Source of the DNA: a virus
DNA length: 36,124 bases
Virus record (IMG/VR): IMGVR_UViG_3300018719_000039
Location: 1 to 36,124 of that record
Reading direction: 5' to 3' (one strand)
In this document: piece after piece, positions 1-8,135 of the stretch
How positions within the stretch are numbered: the first letter of the stretch is position 1
How the letters are laid out: every line of letters begins with the position of its first letter
Notes under the pieces: generated by a model
Seen by the model: only the letters and a program-made list of their open reading frames with translations
The model's database searches: none
Told to the model about the DNA's origin: nothing
Made by a program: the position numbers and the translations under genes

Positions 1-804
1 TTAAATTGGGTAATTCGCTGTCAATACCTCAACCTTTCTCTTTAAATACCCAGATTTTGCATTTACGCTTACTTTCTGCTCCAATGACCACATGTGCCAC
101 CCAAACTTCTTTGTGGCCTTTAATAGCACCTCTGAGGGGTATGAAGACAATAAAAACTTGCCTTTGATGCTGGCCAGCGTTTCAAGTAATCGCTCGAAGT
201 CTTCTAGGCTATAACCATCGTAGTGGCCGCAATCTGAATTATAATACGGTGGGTCACAATAAAAAAAGGCGTTTTCTGTGTCCCGGCTTCTGATCACGTA
301 CAGGGCATCGGTACACTCCATTTGTACATTTTGCATGCGGATTGCCAGGTCTTCAGTTATTCGATCTTTTTTTGAGTGTACCGTTTTAGGTGTTCTACCT
401 TCAGATTTATCATATCCCCAGCTTCCGTCAATCTTTGAACTAAAGCTTTGGGAACTCAAAACCCAAACAGCCCAGGCTCTTTTGATGTCTGAAAACATAT
501 CCGGGTTGGTATAAATCACCCAGGCTTTACGGTGCAGGTCTCTACTGTGCAAAGTGATCCGGATTTCCTTTTCCAAGCTTACAAAGTCATTTTGAACAAC
601 CTTATAAAAATTGATAAGCTCCCGGTTAGTGTCATTGATCACTTCTACTTCAGCTGGTAGTTTAGCAAAAAAAATGGCAGCACCACCACAAAAAGGCTCG
701 ATATAAGCCAGGTGCTCAGGAATGCGCGGTAAAATGTGCGGGATCAGGTTTTGCTTGCCTCCATAGTAGGAAATAGGCGTGCGGAATTGAATTGTGTTTT
801 TCAT
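1..804 (-). CDS. D12-class DNA adenine-N6 methyltransferase (Dam-like)
   Basis: This enzyme should transfer a methyl group from S-adenosylmethionine to adenine N6 in DNA. Seen: the YYGGK motif near residues 13-17 that opens D12-class enzymes, the AdoMet-binding IEPFCGGAA stretch near residues 35-43, and the catalytic DPPY tetrad near residues 184-187. The length of 267 residues is normal for the class. I start at the ATG at 804. An upstream TTG at 924 keeps the frame open, but that extension runs through a strong terminator hairpin (849-892) and is probably not translated. The gene is last in the leftward late operon, where Mu carries mom, so protection of phage DNA against restriction is a reasonable inference. 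Target sequence is unknown, although D12 enzymes often methylate GATC. The stop codon is the very edge of the window. Confidence 0.9.
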   Translation of the reverse strand: MKNTIQFRTPISYYGGKQNLIPHILPRIPEHLAYIEPFCGGAAIFFAKLPAEVEVINDTNRELINFYKVVQNDFVSLEKEIRITLHSRDLHRKAWVIYTNPDMFSDIKRAWAVWVLSSQSFSSKIDGSWGYDKSEGRTPKTVHSKKDRITEDLAIRMQNVQMECTDALYVIRSRDTENAFFYCDPPYYNSDCGHYDGYSLEDFERLLETLASIKGKFLLSSYPSEVLLKATKKFGWHMWSLEQKVSVNAKSGYLKRKVEVLTANYPI

Positions 805-848
805 AGTACTGTTTGATTTTTGGTTGCTTATTCCCTCAAACAGTTTTG

Positions 849-892
849 AAAAAGGCCGCCCAAGTGTGCTTAGGTTACTAAGCCTGGGCGGC
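849..892 (-). terminator. Rho-independent terminator between tail fibre and methylase
   Basis: Arms GCCGCCCA plus GCTTAG (from 855) pair with CTAAGC plus TGGGCGGC (to 892), interrupted by a small internal loop. On the minus strand the stem is followed by CCTTTTTC. It lies just past the tail-fibre stop and would end most late transcripts, leaving the methylase to read-through or to its own promoter. Confidence 0.8.
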
Positions 893-916
893 GTATTAAA
901 ATAAAGTGGCCTCTTT

Positions 917-3900
917 TTATTCAATGATTGTTACAACCTGCCAAGTGAAAGAGGAACTGTTGCCAACAGTTTGAATAGCTATTGAAGAGCCATTTACGAC
1001 TATATTGACATTGCAAGAAGCCATGTCTCCAGTTGCAACCTTTGGCACTGTCTCTGTGTTTGTCAGAATGGTTACAGTGCCATTGCTATTCCTTAATGCT
1101 GCTTTTCTTTCTTGATAATAAGTGTCTCCATTTGCATTGACAGCACTTACCTTGACAGTTATCCAAAATATATTCCCATTGTTTATAATTGGAAAAGATT
1201 GTTGAATGGTAGGAGTTGTGCCAGTTGCAAAAGAATTAGAGTAACTCTCCTTTACATAGGTGTGCCAAGGTCCAGCATTAGAGGAGCCAACAATAACATT
1301 GCCATTGGCATCTGCTGCCAGAGGTCTTATGCCAGTACCAGTCAAGCCAGTTGCTTTGAGAGCTGTTGCTTTCACTGTTCCACCGACTTGCATAGATTCT
1401 CCTGTATTGTCAGTTGTATTGAACATGGCAACACCTCCACCATAAGGAAAGAAAGAAACTCCCCCATCGGCTAATTGCATACCAATGGTTGTACTTGCAC
1501 CTCTAAAGTTTAAAGTGCCTTTGAAATCAAAAGTCCCATCAAGTGTTAAATCAGATGTTTGATAACCCAAATAACCCGGCCTTGCTAGAATGAAGTTGCC
1601 ATCATTTGGCTTGCCTGTAATATCAGCCCAAGCCACTGAACCTCCAGAGCCATTGCTGCCACCAACAACACTCACCACTCCAGCCGGGTCAACAGAGAGA
1701 CCACTACCAATTCTGATGCCTCCAAGAGTTGAGTTTGATGCAATAGGCAAAGTGTATGAGCCTCCACCTCCCGAACCTGTTGCATGATCTTGCCAAGCAG
1801 TACCATTGAAATAAGAAAGTGTGTTTTGATCTGTACTGTACCACATGAAGCCATTATCATTAATATTCAGGCTGGCTGCTTGTGGCCTTTCTGAAAGCGT
1901 GCCAACGCCGGTGCCAAATGCTCTCCATTTTTCAGCAGCTAATTGAATAGCTGTTCCAGCTGGGGCTCCACCATTGGGAGTCACCATGAGGATAGTCTTA
2001 CCATTTTCAACAAACTTGTTCAAAATCATAGCTGTTGAAGTGGGCAATTGCAAGGTCATTCCTGTTTCCAGGTTATTTGAAATACCTGACAGCTCAATTC
2101 TGATATTATCAGTCCATTGAGTTAAAGCAATAGTCAAGCCTTCTGGAGTGTAACTACCGCCGCCTCCCTGGGAGACGATCCAGCCCTGTGGGTTTTTACC
2201 GTTATAAAGCTTGTTTATAACAACATCTCCGTTGAGTGCAAGTGAACCTCTGAACTCACTTATATTTTCACCAAAAGTCAAAAGCCTTCCATTCAAGCCA
2301 ATGTCTTTGTAGGAATATAACGGATAGCCCGTTTTTCTGAAGCCATTGTTCCAGGAAGTACCAGGCATTGACCTTTCTGCAAATTTTTGATAGGCCGCTA
2401 AACCTCCATAAGATTCAGTGTAATGGATTTTGCCATAGCCTGCATTCTCCTTTTTAATGATCCAGTTATTGCCATCTTCAGCAAAATAGATCTGCCTTTC
2501 ATTGACTCCATCAAATCCAATACTTCCAATATTAAGTTTGGAGGCTCCAGTGCCTAAATAGTAACCTCCTCCAATCATTCCATTTTCAAACATGCCTCCA
2601 ATGATTGTAGTGAGGTCAGTGAAGATATTTGGCATTTGTCCCTCATTATCACTGATATCAATTTGGCTTTCACCATAACAGCCAACATAAACAGATTTAG
2701 CATTTGGATCAGTAGTAGTATAATGCCCGGCATAGTTGCCATGACCCATGCAGAACTCAACATAAATGCCTAAAAAGGAATTGTCTTGAATACCCCATTC
2801 ACCATTTAAACGAAGGTCAATGCTTGAAATCTTTATGGAGTTGGCATCTCCACCAACAACACGAATACCACTCCTTGCATTGTAACCAACCTCTCCACCT
2901 AATACTTGAGCAAAGGAAGCATTGCCTCCAAACTCAAAAGAGATAGCTGTTGAGGTACTTGTGCCGATTGGAACGTACTCATCAAATTTTCCGTTCTTGC
3001 TGCCATCATTTGTATAAAACAAATCCCAAGTTCCTGTATAGGTCTCGATTCCTGCATCAAGAGAAGCATTGTGAATCAAAATATTCATCACGCCTCCACT
3101 ATAGCCTCCCAAATTGCCAGCAATCCAGATATTGTGATTGCTGGAAAGCCTTGCATACATTTCATAACCATTGTAAAGAGTGGCATTGGTAGTAATGTTG
3201 AAATTTCTTCCAGAAAGACCGATGTCTCCATAAATCTCAATTCCATGTCCATTATTGCGATTAGCACCAACGTTGTGCAATCTGGCTGGAGCTCTCAAAG
3301 CCCATCCATGTCCATTGCCTTGAGGAGAAAATGTGTTGCTTGCACCAAATTGCTTGACGTTGTATATGTCCATTTCTGAAAACACAACAAAGCCTTTTGT
3401 ATTGTTGTAGAACTCTACTCTCCCTTTTGGGTTACCAACCAAAGAAAACTTAGCCCCTCTCAATACAATTGGCTTTGCAAAATAATAAGTACCCTCCTGA
3501 GTCATGTGTATTGCAAGGCCAACACCTGCCCCTATTGCTTTTTGCATATTAAGGAACGGTGTGTCATTGTTGTGAGTCCTTCCATCTTTGTCAGCATATA
3601 CTCCATACCATGCAGCATTGATAATACCATCTTGAATAACTCGTTTAAAGTATTCACTTCCATACTTTACATGCAAAATGCCATCAATGTATTTCGATTC
3701 ATTGGATGAAGTGATAGTTGAGCCGTCTAACCATTTTGAAACCTTCTGATAGGTCACAGGTTCAGCTGTCGCAGCATCCAGTATATTATAGAGTATGTCA
3801 CCTTTTCGTTTGGCGGTAGATAGATTAGTGGTATAGACAGGGGGTGCATCGGGGCCGCTTGAAGCTATTATACCCTTAAAAGACCTTGTACCATTTACAT

Positions 3901-4315
3901 ATTGATACAGACTGTCGTTGGAAATTTGTACACTATCTACTTTGTTGCCGCCAGTTCCATTACCAACGCTGTCTTTGAAAGCAAAAGACCTTACTCCATT
4001 TTTTACACTGTACACAGAATCATTGCTTCTTATTATACCATCTAACTTGGTATTGATTCTATTGCTAAGTGGCGTAGTATCAGTTGCGCCTCCATTAACT
4101 TGCTGCTTTTGAATAAAATCCTTTACAGCCTTTGTAGAAGGTACTTCATTGTGGCCACCACTTAAAGTAGTGTCGGTAGTAACATTTTTGATCCATTTAC
4201 CACTTAGCCAAATGCTATCCCTAACTGTCACCTTTGCCGCATTCACATTTTGCGTTTGTGCCTGAGAAAGTAATGTGCTGGCAGAAAGCACCAGCAATCC
4301 GATCCATTTTTTCAT
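917..4315 (-). CDS. Large tail fibre/spike with beta-helix region and Sec-type signal peptide
   Basis: This 1132-residue protein is the probable receptor-binding fibre or spike. The N-terminus MKKWIGLLVLSASTLLSQA is a textbook Sec signal peptide ending in an AxA-like site, which is odd for a virion protein. A PSTKAVKDFI segment near residues 58-68 is common in phage fibres. Residues about 230-650 are rich in short Gly/Asn/Ile turns and resemble a right-handed parallel beta-helix, sometimes a polysaccharide depolymerase fold, but I cannot point to catalytic residues. Gly/Ser-rich linkers follow, then an LGGIRIGSGLSVDPAG motif typical of fibre repeats, then a C-terminal domain of unknown role. 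It sits 10 bases after the short fibre gene and before the methylase terminator. A secreted adhesin is the alternative, but the gene context argues for a tail protein. Confidence 0.75.
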   Translation of the reverse strand: MKKWIGLLVLSASTLLSQAQTQNVNAAKVTVRDSIWLSGKWIKNVTTDTTLSGGHNEVPSTKAVKDFIQKQQVNGGATDTTPLSNRINTKLDGIIRSNDSVYSVKNGVRSFAFKDSVGNGTGGNKVDSVQISNDSLYQYVNGTRSFKGIIASSGPDAPPVYTTNLSTAKRKGDILYNILDAATAEPVTYQKVSKWLDGSTITSSNESKYIDGILHVKYGSEYFKRVIQDGIINAAWYGVYADKDGRTHNNDTPFLNMQKAIGAGVGLAIHMTQEGTYYFAKPIVLRGAKFSLVGNPKGRVEFYNNTKGFVVFSEMDIYNVKQFGASNTFSPQGNGHGWALRAPARLHNVGANRNNGHGIEIYGDIGLSGRNFNITTNATLYNGYEMYARLSSNHNIWIAGNLGGYSGGVMNILIHNASLDAGIETYTGTWDLFYTNDGSKNGKFDEYVPIGTSTSTAISFEFGGNASFAQVLGGEVGYNARSGIRVVGGDANSIKISSIDLRLNGEWGIQDNSFLGIYVEFCMGHGNYAGHYTTTDPNAKSVYVGCYGESQIDISDNEGQMPNIFTDLTTIIGGMFENGMIGGGYYLGTGASKLNIGSIGFDGVNERQIYFAEDGNNWIIKKENAGYGKIHYTESYGGLAAYQKFAERSMPGTSWNNGFRKTGYPLYSYKDIGLNGRLLTFGENISEFRGSLALNGDVVINKLYNGKNPQGWIVSQGGGGSYTPEGLTIALTQWTDNIRIELSGISNNLETGMTLQLPTSTAMILNKFVENGKTILMVTPNGGAPAGTAIQLAAEKWRAFGTGVGTLSERPQAASLNINDNGFMWYSTDQNTLSYFNGTAWQDHATGSGGGGSYTLPIASNSTLGGIRIGSGLSVDPAGVVSVVGGSNGSGGSVAWADITGKPNDGNFILARPGYLGYQTSDLTLDGTFDFKGTLNFRGASTTIGMQLADGGVSFFPYGGGVAMFNTTDNTGESMQVGGTVKATALKATGLTGTGIRPLAADANGNVIVGSSNAGPWHTYVKESYSNSFATGTTPTIQQSFPIINNGNIFWITVKVSAVNANGDTYYQERKAALRNSNGTVTILTNTETVPKVATGDMASCNVNIVVNGSSIAIQTVGNSSSFTWQVVTIIE

Positions 4316-4325
4316 AGTACTAGAT

Positions 4326-4787
4326 TTATCGTTTAAAGAATTTGATTTTAGTTACCTGAGCGATACCTGATATATAAATGATCGTATCTACCTCAGCGAA
4401 GATGCCTAGCTGAATTGCTGACCATCTGCCTCCATCATAGTCGGTATCAGGCATAATATCAGCCAGACCCGGAGCTGATCCAATTCGAAGTGAAACTGGT
4501 GCAGGTGTATAAATGGCAATCAAATCAAGCAAGGTGCCTGCCTTTATATTATACTGTTTTTCGTTTTGGTTGTTATTCTGCTCTTCTGGATACAATCTAT
4601 CCTTAACCTGGTCTACGTCATTTTTCTGAGCCTTTTGTTGCAGAGCAGGTCCGAGCCCCTGAATGTCACCCAATTCAACTTCACCCTTAAAAACAATGCT
4701 GTCAAATAAATCCCAGAATTGTTGCTGTGTTGGATAAAGGCCAGTACGGAACCATTGTTTTATAGTATTCTTGGATTGTTGTGCCAT
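4326..4787 (-). CDS. Small tail-fibre-associated protein of Bacteroidota phages
   Basis: A 153-residue protein with an N-terminal NTIKQWFRTGLYPTQQQFWD segment. Starts of the style TIKxWFxTGxxPTxxQFWxxxDS recur, in my experience, in Bacteroidota phage tail genes next to fibres. A coiled-coil-like, Gln/Asn-rich middle (residues 50-78) is followed by a beta-rich C-terminal half ending in a basic tail (KFFKR). It lies 2 bases after the collar-domain gene and 10 bases before the big fibre, so it is probably a connector or short fibre of the baseplate. No enzymatic motif is visible, and the function is inferred from position. Confidence 0.55.
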   Translation of the reverse strand: MAQQSKNTIKQWFRTGLYPTQQQFWDLFDSIVFKGEVELGDIQGLGPALQQKAQKNDVDQVKDRLYPEEQNNNQNEKQYNIKAGTLLDLIAIYTPAPVSLRIGSAPGLADIMPDTDYDGGRWSAIQLGIFAEVDTIIYISGIAQVTKIKFFKR

Positions 4788-4789
4788 TT

Positions 4790-5548
4790 TTAGAGTTTGA
4801 TGATATAAGCAATAGTGTAATAGGTTGGCCGCTTGTCAAATGGCTGGCTACCTCCAGCAATTTTCATTGTAGTATTAACATCTTTATTTCCGAAAGAAGG
4901 ATCAGCTGACTCGCCGCCTACTGGTGTAGTATCAAGAACAACTACACCATTTGCCACACCGCCTTTTTTGATCATTTTACCAGTAATAGAAACGTTGATC
5001 TGAGAAGGTAAATGAGTAGATTGGAGTATTAATGACTTGTCACCGCCCGTTTTTCCAATTTCATTATAGTCTTCATCATTAGGATCAAAGCCTACTATGA
5101 ACTTTCCTTTCAATGCTTCAAATAGCTGCCATCCGGCTGGAATGTTATTTACTGAGCCACTCCACATAACCACTGTTCCTGGAGGGACACCAACATTAAC
5201 TGGTTTTAAATCTGAAAACGGAAAATTTCCAGGTGCCCCAATTGTGGCAATGCGTGTTTTATAAACCTGCCTGGCATTACCATCTTCGAATATTGCGGAC
5301 TGATCAGTGTCGATAATAACCACATCGTCACCTAATGCCCCGCCTTGAAATTTGATAATTTCACCTTGGTAAACTATCCAGCCATCCGTAACGTTTCCAC
5401 CTACCACTTGAACACCGCTTAAAATCACTTTATCGCCCAGCAAATGAGCTATGGAGGCAAACATATCATCATAGCTATCCTGCATGAATTTGAGCGTGTC
5501 CTGCTCTAATGGGAAGCCTCCTATATTATCGAGATCTATTTTATTCAT
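4790..5548 (-). CDS. Phage tail collar-domain fibre protein
   Basis: A 252-residue tail protein. The central PPGTVVMWSGSVNNIPAGW segment (about residues 122-140) followed by LKGKFIVGFD is the hallmark of the phage tail collar domain found in short tail fibres. The C-terminal DKRPTYYTIAYIIKL strand matches the usual RPxYYxxxYIIK ending of this family. Collar proteins trimerise and contact the host surface or the baseplate. The gene follows the baseplate genes with a 3-base gap and precedes two further fibre genes, the expected order. Residues 1-60 probably anchor it to the baseplate. Which surface structure it recognises cannot be told. Confidence 0.8.
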   Translation of the reverse strand: MNKIDLDNIGGFPLEQDTLKFMQDSYDDMFASIAHLLGDKVILSGVQVVGGNVTDGWIVYQGEIIKFQGGALGDDVVIIDTDQSAIFEDGNARQVYKTRIATIGAPGNFPFSDLKPVNVGVPPGTVVMWSGSVNNIPAGWQLFEALKGKFIVGFDPNDEDYNEIGKTGGDKSLILQSTHLPSQINVSITGKMIKKGGVANGVVVLDTTPVGGESADPSFGNKDVNTTMKIAGGSQPFDKRPTYYTIAYIIKL

Positions 5549-5551
5549 AGG

Positions 5552-6040
5552 TTACACTTTTTGAATTTTAAAACGGGTTCCAGCCAGCTTGTAAACTTTT
5601 ACCAGGCTTCGCATCTCAGCCAGTTCAAATTTTATATCCTGAGGCACCAAAACAATAAAGTCATCCTGTAATTGGCCACTCTCACCCTTGGTATATATCC
5701 ACTGCGGTTGGCCCTCACTTGCTTTCCTTATATATTTTGGTTTTAGTTCGTCATGTTGATAGATGTAAAATGGAGGCTTATCAAGTCCGTCTACTATCCT
5801 GATCCGACGTGCTGTAAAATCATATCGATCATTTAAAAGCCTTTCCAGGTAACACACCTGAGGGGTGATCATCAATTCATAAAGCTTCGCTCTGCGGAAC
5901 CTTAAAAAGTCCTGATAAAGAAAAACAACCCCACTAATCATGACCTTTAAAAATGCTACTAGCTTGCTTCTACGTATGCGGGCTGGTACCATCCAAGTGG
6001 TCACCTTTTCATAATTGATATCGTAAAGCTTTGCATTCAT
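5552..6040 (-). CDS. Putative baseplate/tail-tip protein (position of Mu gp48)
   Basis: A 162-residue protein. It contains a moderately hydrophobic stretch near residues 28-46 (FLKVMISGVVFLYQDFL), then an LERLLNDRYD...RRIRIVDG segment that recurs in Bacteroidota phage tail operons, and a beta-rich C-terminus. Its start codon overlaps the stop of the baseplate J-like gene by one base, so it is translationally coupled. Position immediately after the gp47/J-like protein corresponds to Mu gp48 or P2 gpI, which connect baseplate and fibres. I see no direct similarity to those proteins, so the role is inferred from synteny. Confidence 0.5.
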   Translation of the reverse strand: MNAKLYDINYEKVTTWMVPARIRRSKLVAFLKVMISGVVFLYQDFLRFRRAKLYELMITPQVCYLERLLNDRYDFTARRIRIVDGLDKPPFYIYQHDELKPKYIRKASEGQPQWIYTKGESGQLQDDFIVLVPQDIKFELAEMRSLVKVYKLAGTRFKIQKV

Positions 6041-6876
6041 CAGGCAGCAATAAATTGAATTGATAAATCAGCGTCCTCTATCCGTAAGTACCCACTATCA
6101 GGAGTATAGTCAATATCAACAGTAGTGAATGGCAATGCCCCATATTGTACCTTGACCTGATCCACTTTTACATCACTAACGCCTTCCACGGCCTGTATAG
6201 CATCTACCATTTTGGCAACCGAGAAAACGCCATTAAAAGGAAGGTTTTTTAAGAAAGTTTTAAGCGCCTCCTGAACTGGCTTTGCGCTAACACCATCTAT
6301 GCGCCCGCCGGCTGCATTGATCACAAGGGCATTATACTTGATACGAAGTGCCAGTTTCAATTTATCAGCTGGAGTGGATGTGATTGATAGTTTTACACCT
6401 GCATCTTTGATGCGCTGCATATAAGCTTTAAAAGCAGTCAACTGGCCAGCTGTAAGCGGTACCAGATCATTACCATTATCTGTAGCGATCTTTATTCGAA
6501 GGCGTATCTGTGCAGAATCTTGCTCTATCACAGCAGCATAATCAACTATTTTGCTTTGTTCAATTTCCTGCTGGGTAAGTCCCGTATTATCATAAAGGTC
6601 ACTTTCAGCAATAAGGTTATATCCATGCTGAAAAGCCCTTGATTTTTCTGCATACCACTGCAAGCTGTGAGGTTTCATGGCAGCTATGGTCTCATTGACT
6701 TCCTGCTTAAATAGATCATGTAGCTTCTCTAGCGTCCAATCACAAATAGAAGATATGTATAGCAATAGTCTATAAACCGCCACTTTGCTTGTGCTGGTTA
6801 AGTGGCCAGACAGAACCGGATCAGCTGCCACACGCTGCATCTTATCGTTGAATATGTCGTTTAGTAACCTTGCCAT
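6040..6876 (-). CDS. Baseplate J-like protein (Mu gp47-type)
   Basis: A 278-residue baseplate wedge protein. The N-terminal half is helical (through QWYAEKSRAFQHGYN). The C-terminal half has the alternating beta/alpha pattern of J-like proteins, with VSDVKVDQVKVQYGALP followed by YTPDSGYLRIEDADL close to the end. It is shorter than Mu gp47 or P2 gpJ. In Bacteroidota such proteins are often mislabelled as nucleotidyltransferases. Neighbours are the LysM-like and gp46/gp25-like genes upstream and the tail-tip gene downstream, each overlapping by one base, which gives the standard baseplate order. Confidence 0.7.
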   Translation of the reverse strand: MARLLNDIFNDKMQRVAADPVLSGHLTSTSKVAVYRLLLYISSICDWTLEKLHDLFKQEVNETIAAMKPHSLQWYAEKSRAFQHGYNLIAESDLYDNTGLTQQEIEQSKIVDYAAVIEQDSAQIRLRIKIATDNGNDLVPLTAGQLTAFKAYMQRIKDAGVKLSITSTPADKLKLALRIKYNALVINAAGGRIDGVSAKPVQEALKTFLKNLPFNGVFSVAKMVDAIQAVEGVSDVKVDQVKVQYGALPFTTVDIDYTPDSGYLRIEDADLSIQFIAA

Positions 6877-7154
6877 TATGATACTTTAAAAGTTGTTCCT
6901 ATTTGCATGAAACCGATTCCACCTTGAACCGGCTGCACATTTTGATCAGTTGTGATATCATGAATGCTTTTCTGATAAAAAGCCACGGTTTTTCTATCTA
7001 TCTCAGGTGCACTTAACTGTGTACCTGGTGCGATTTCTTCTGTAATGCTCACGCCGTTTTCCTGCGCCACATCAAATAATGCCTCAATTGATCCACTGTT
7101 TTGACAGGTAAAATCGATCAGGGTCTGTCGTTGTTTAATCTCTGTACTGCGCAT
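6876..7154 (-). CDS. Small LysM-like tail protein
   Basis: A 92-residue protein. The first 50 residues follow a LysM-type pattern: IKQRQTLIDFTCQNSGSIEA, then LFDVAQENGVS and the I(A/P)PGTQL turn. LysM-like proteins such as P2 gpX or Mu gp43-associated proteins sit between tape measure and baseplate and help fix the tail hub. Here it lies between gp46/gp25-like and J-like genes and overlaps the upstream gene by 20 bases. The C-terminal 40 residues carry a GGIGFMQIG segment of unknown role. The LysM assignment is by eye and moderate. Confidence 0.55.
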   Translation of the reverse strand: MRSTEIKQRQTLIDFTCQNSGSIEALFDVAQENGVSITEEIAPGTQLSAPEIDRKTVAFYQKSIHDITTDQNVQPVQGGIGFMQIGTTFKVS

Positions 7155-7422
7155 TGATCAAAAGTTTTTCATCAACAATAGCAACTGATTTTACGTCCAT
7201 TCCATCCTTTTCAAACTGTATCTTTATTTCTGACAGCATGCCTGAAGCATCTTCGTCCTTCAAAAATTCCAATACTCCAACTGCAATAAGCGGATTTTCT
7301 TTCCATTCACCTTTGGAAGTCATTAACAGCAAGTCCTGATGCTGTAAACTGCTTTCGTCTACAACAAAATCGCCGTTTTGAATATCGAGTTCCTGGTTAT
7401 TATCTAAAAGAAGATCTCTCAT
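7135..7422 (-). CDS. GPW/gp25-like baseplate wedge protein (Mu gp46-type)
   Basis: A 95-residue protein. The layout matches GPW/gp25-type baseplate proteins: an N-terminal GDFVVDESSLQHQDLLLMTSKGEWKENPL-type region (residues 17-45, split here only in description), a GVGVLEFL-like segment at residues 48-54, and an acidic C-terminal half with FEKDGMDVKSVAI. These proteins form the wedge that triggers sheath contraction in contractile tails. The start overlaps the stop of the 70-residue gene upstream by one base. There is no sign of lysozyme active-site residues, as usual for this short class. Confidence 0.65.
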   Translation of the reverse strand: MRDLLLDNNQELDIQNGDFVVDESSLQHQDLLLMTSKGEWKENPLIAVGVLEFLKDEDASGMLSEIKIQFEKDGMDVKSVAIVDEKLLINAQYRD

Positions 7423-7634
7423 TAGCTTACTGTATGATTGAATACCCCAGCCACGGCTCCATTCGGGGCAGTAAGACCGTTGGAATAAGTTATTTTTATT
7501 TGTTTCATTTCCTCAATGAAAACTTTTGCCAGGGCACCACATATGCGATCAATAGCAGCATCAGCGTCCTGCTCTTCCCCTTCTTCTTTATAAGCAGCTA
7601 TTAACTTTAGCTTCAGTCTGTTTTCATCAAGCAT
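7422..7634 (-). CDS. Small conserved phage protein, function unknown
   Basis: A 70-residue acidic protein. The N-terminal part (KLIAAYKEEGEEQDADAAI) is helical, followed by a helix (ICGALAKVFIEEMKQ) and a C-terminal beta hairpin KITYSNGLTAPNGAVAGVF. The pattern of an amphipathic helix followed by ITYxxGLxAPxGxVxG is something I associate with Bacteroidota phage baseplate operons, but no biochemical role is known to me. It overlaps the spike gene by 8 bases and the wedge gene by one. The tight packing supports a real gene; a small tail-hub accessory is the simplest guess. Confidence 0.6.
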   Translation of the reverse strand: MLDENRLKLKLIAAYKEEGEEQDADAAIDRICGALAKVFIEEMKQIKITYSNGLTAPNGAVAGVFNHTVS

Positions 7635-8133
7635 TGCGCAATATTTTTTGAAGTCTGGATTTTACATTGATGAATTTTTGTTTACTCAATGCTGTCATGT
7701 TTATAGTAGGGCCGTTTTTAGTGGTATGTCTTTCAGTAATACAGGCTTCAGCAAAATCAATGAGCACATCTAAAAGGTTCTCACCTCCTGCTTCTATTAA
7801 ATGGCCGCTTTCATCCACTTCATACCTGGCATCTCCTATTAAATAAAGAATCTTAGTTATTTCTTCTACTGCCACTACCACATATTCATCACTGTTCTCA
7901 ATTCTAGCCACCAGAACTATGCTATCAACCTTTGGAACCATGATCACCCGGTTACCTTCTTTGACTACACTTTTGAGCCTGCAATCATCGATAACGGCAT
8001 CATCACTAAACTGTATCTGAATGGTATCATCATTATTGATAGCCAGGACAAGTGCAGGCGCTATCGCTGCTGGCCCAAATCTGGCTGCAAATTCCGCTAG
8101 TCCCTGTCTGATCTGATCCTGTTCTAAACTCAT
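7627..8133 (-). CDS. Baseplate spike protein (Mu gp45/gpV-like)
   Basis: A 168-residue protein expected to form the trimeric central spike beneath the tail tube. The first 100 residues show the OB-fold pattern of gp45/gpV proteins: PALVLAINNDDTIQIQFSD, CRLKSVV, then NRVIMVPKVDSIVLVARIENS and YVVVAVEEITKI. The rest is a short helix-containing tail instead of a long beta-helix, so the spike may be short. It follows the hub gene (gp44-like) with 2 bases between, the same order as in Mu (44-45-46-47). No iron-binding HxH tip motif is evident at the C-terminus, apart from an RHTTKNGPT stretch. Confidence 0.6.
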   Translation of the reverse strand: MSLEQDQIRQGLAEFAARFGPAAIAPALVLAINNDDTIQIQFSDDAVIDDCRLKSVVKEGNRVIMVPKVDSIVLVARIENSDEYVVVAVEEITKILYLIGDARYEVDESGHLIEAGGENLLDVLIDFAEACITERHTTKNGPTINMTALSKQKFINVKSRLQKILRNA

Positions 8134-8135
8134 TT

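Noticed and set aside
805-924. TTG-started N-terminal extension of the methylase (40 residues)
   Set aside because: The extension translates through a strong Rho-independent terminator and lacks family similarity; the ATG at 804 gives the normal MKNTIQFRTPISYYGGK start.
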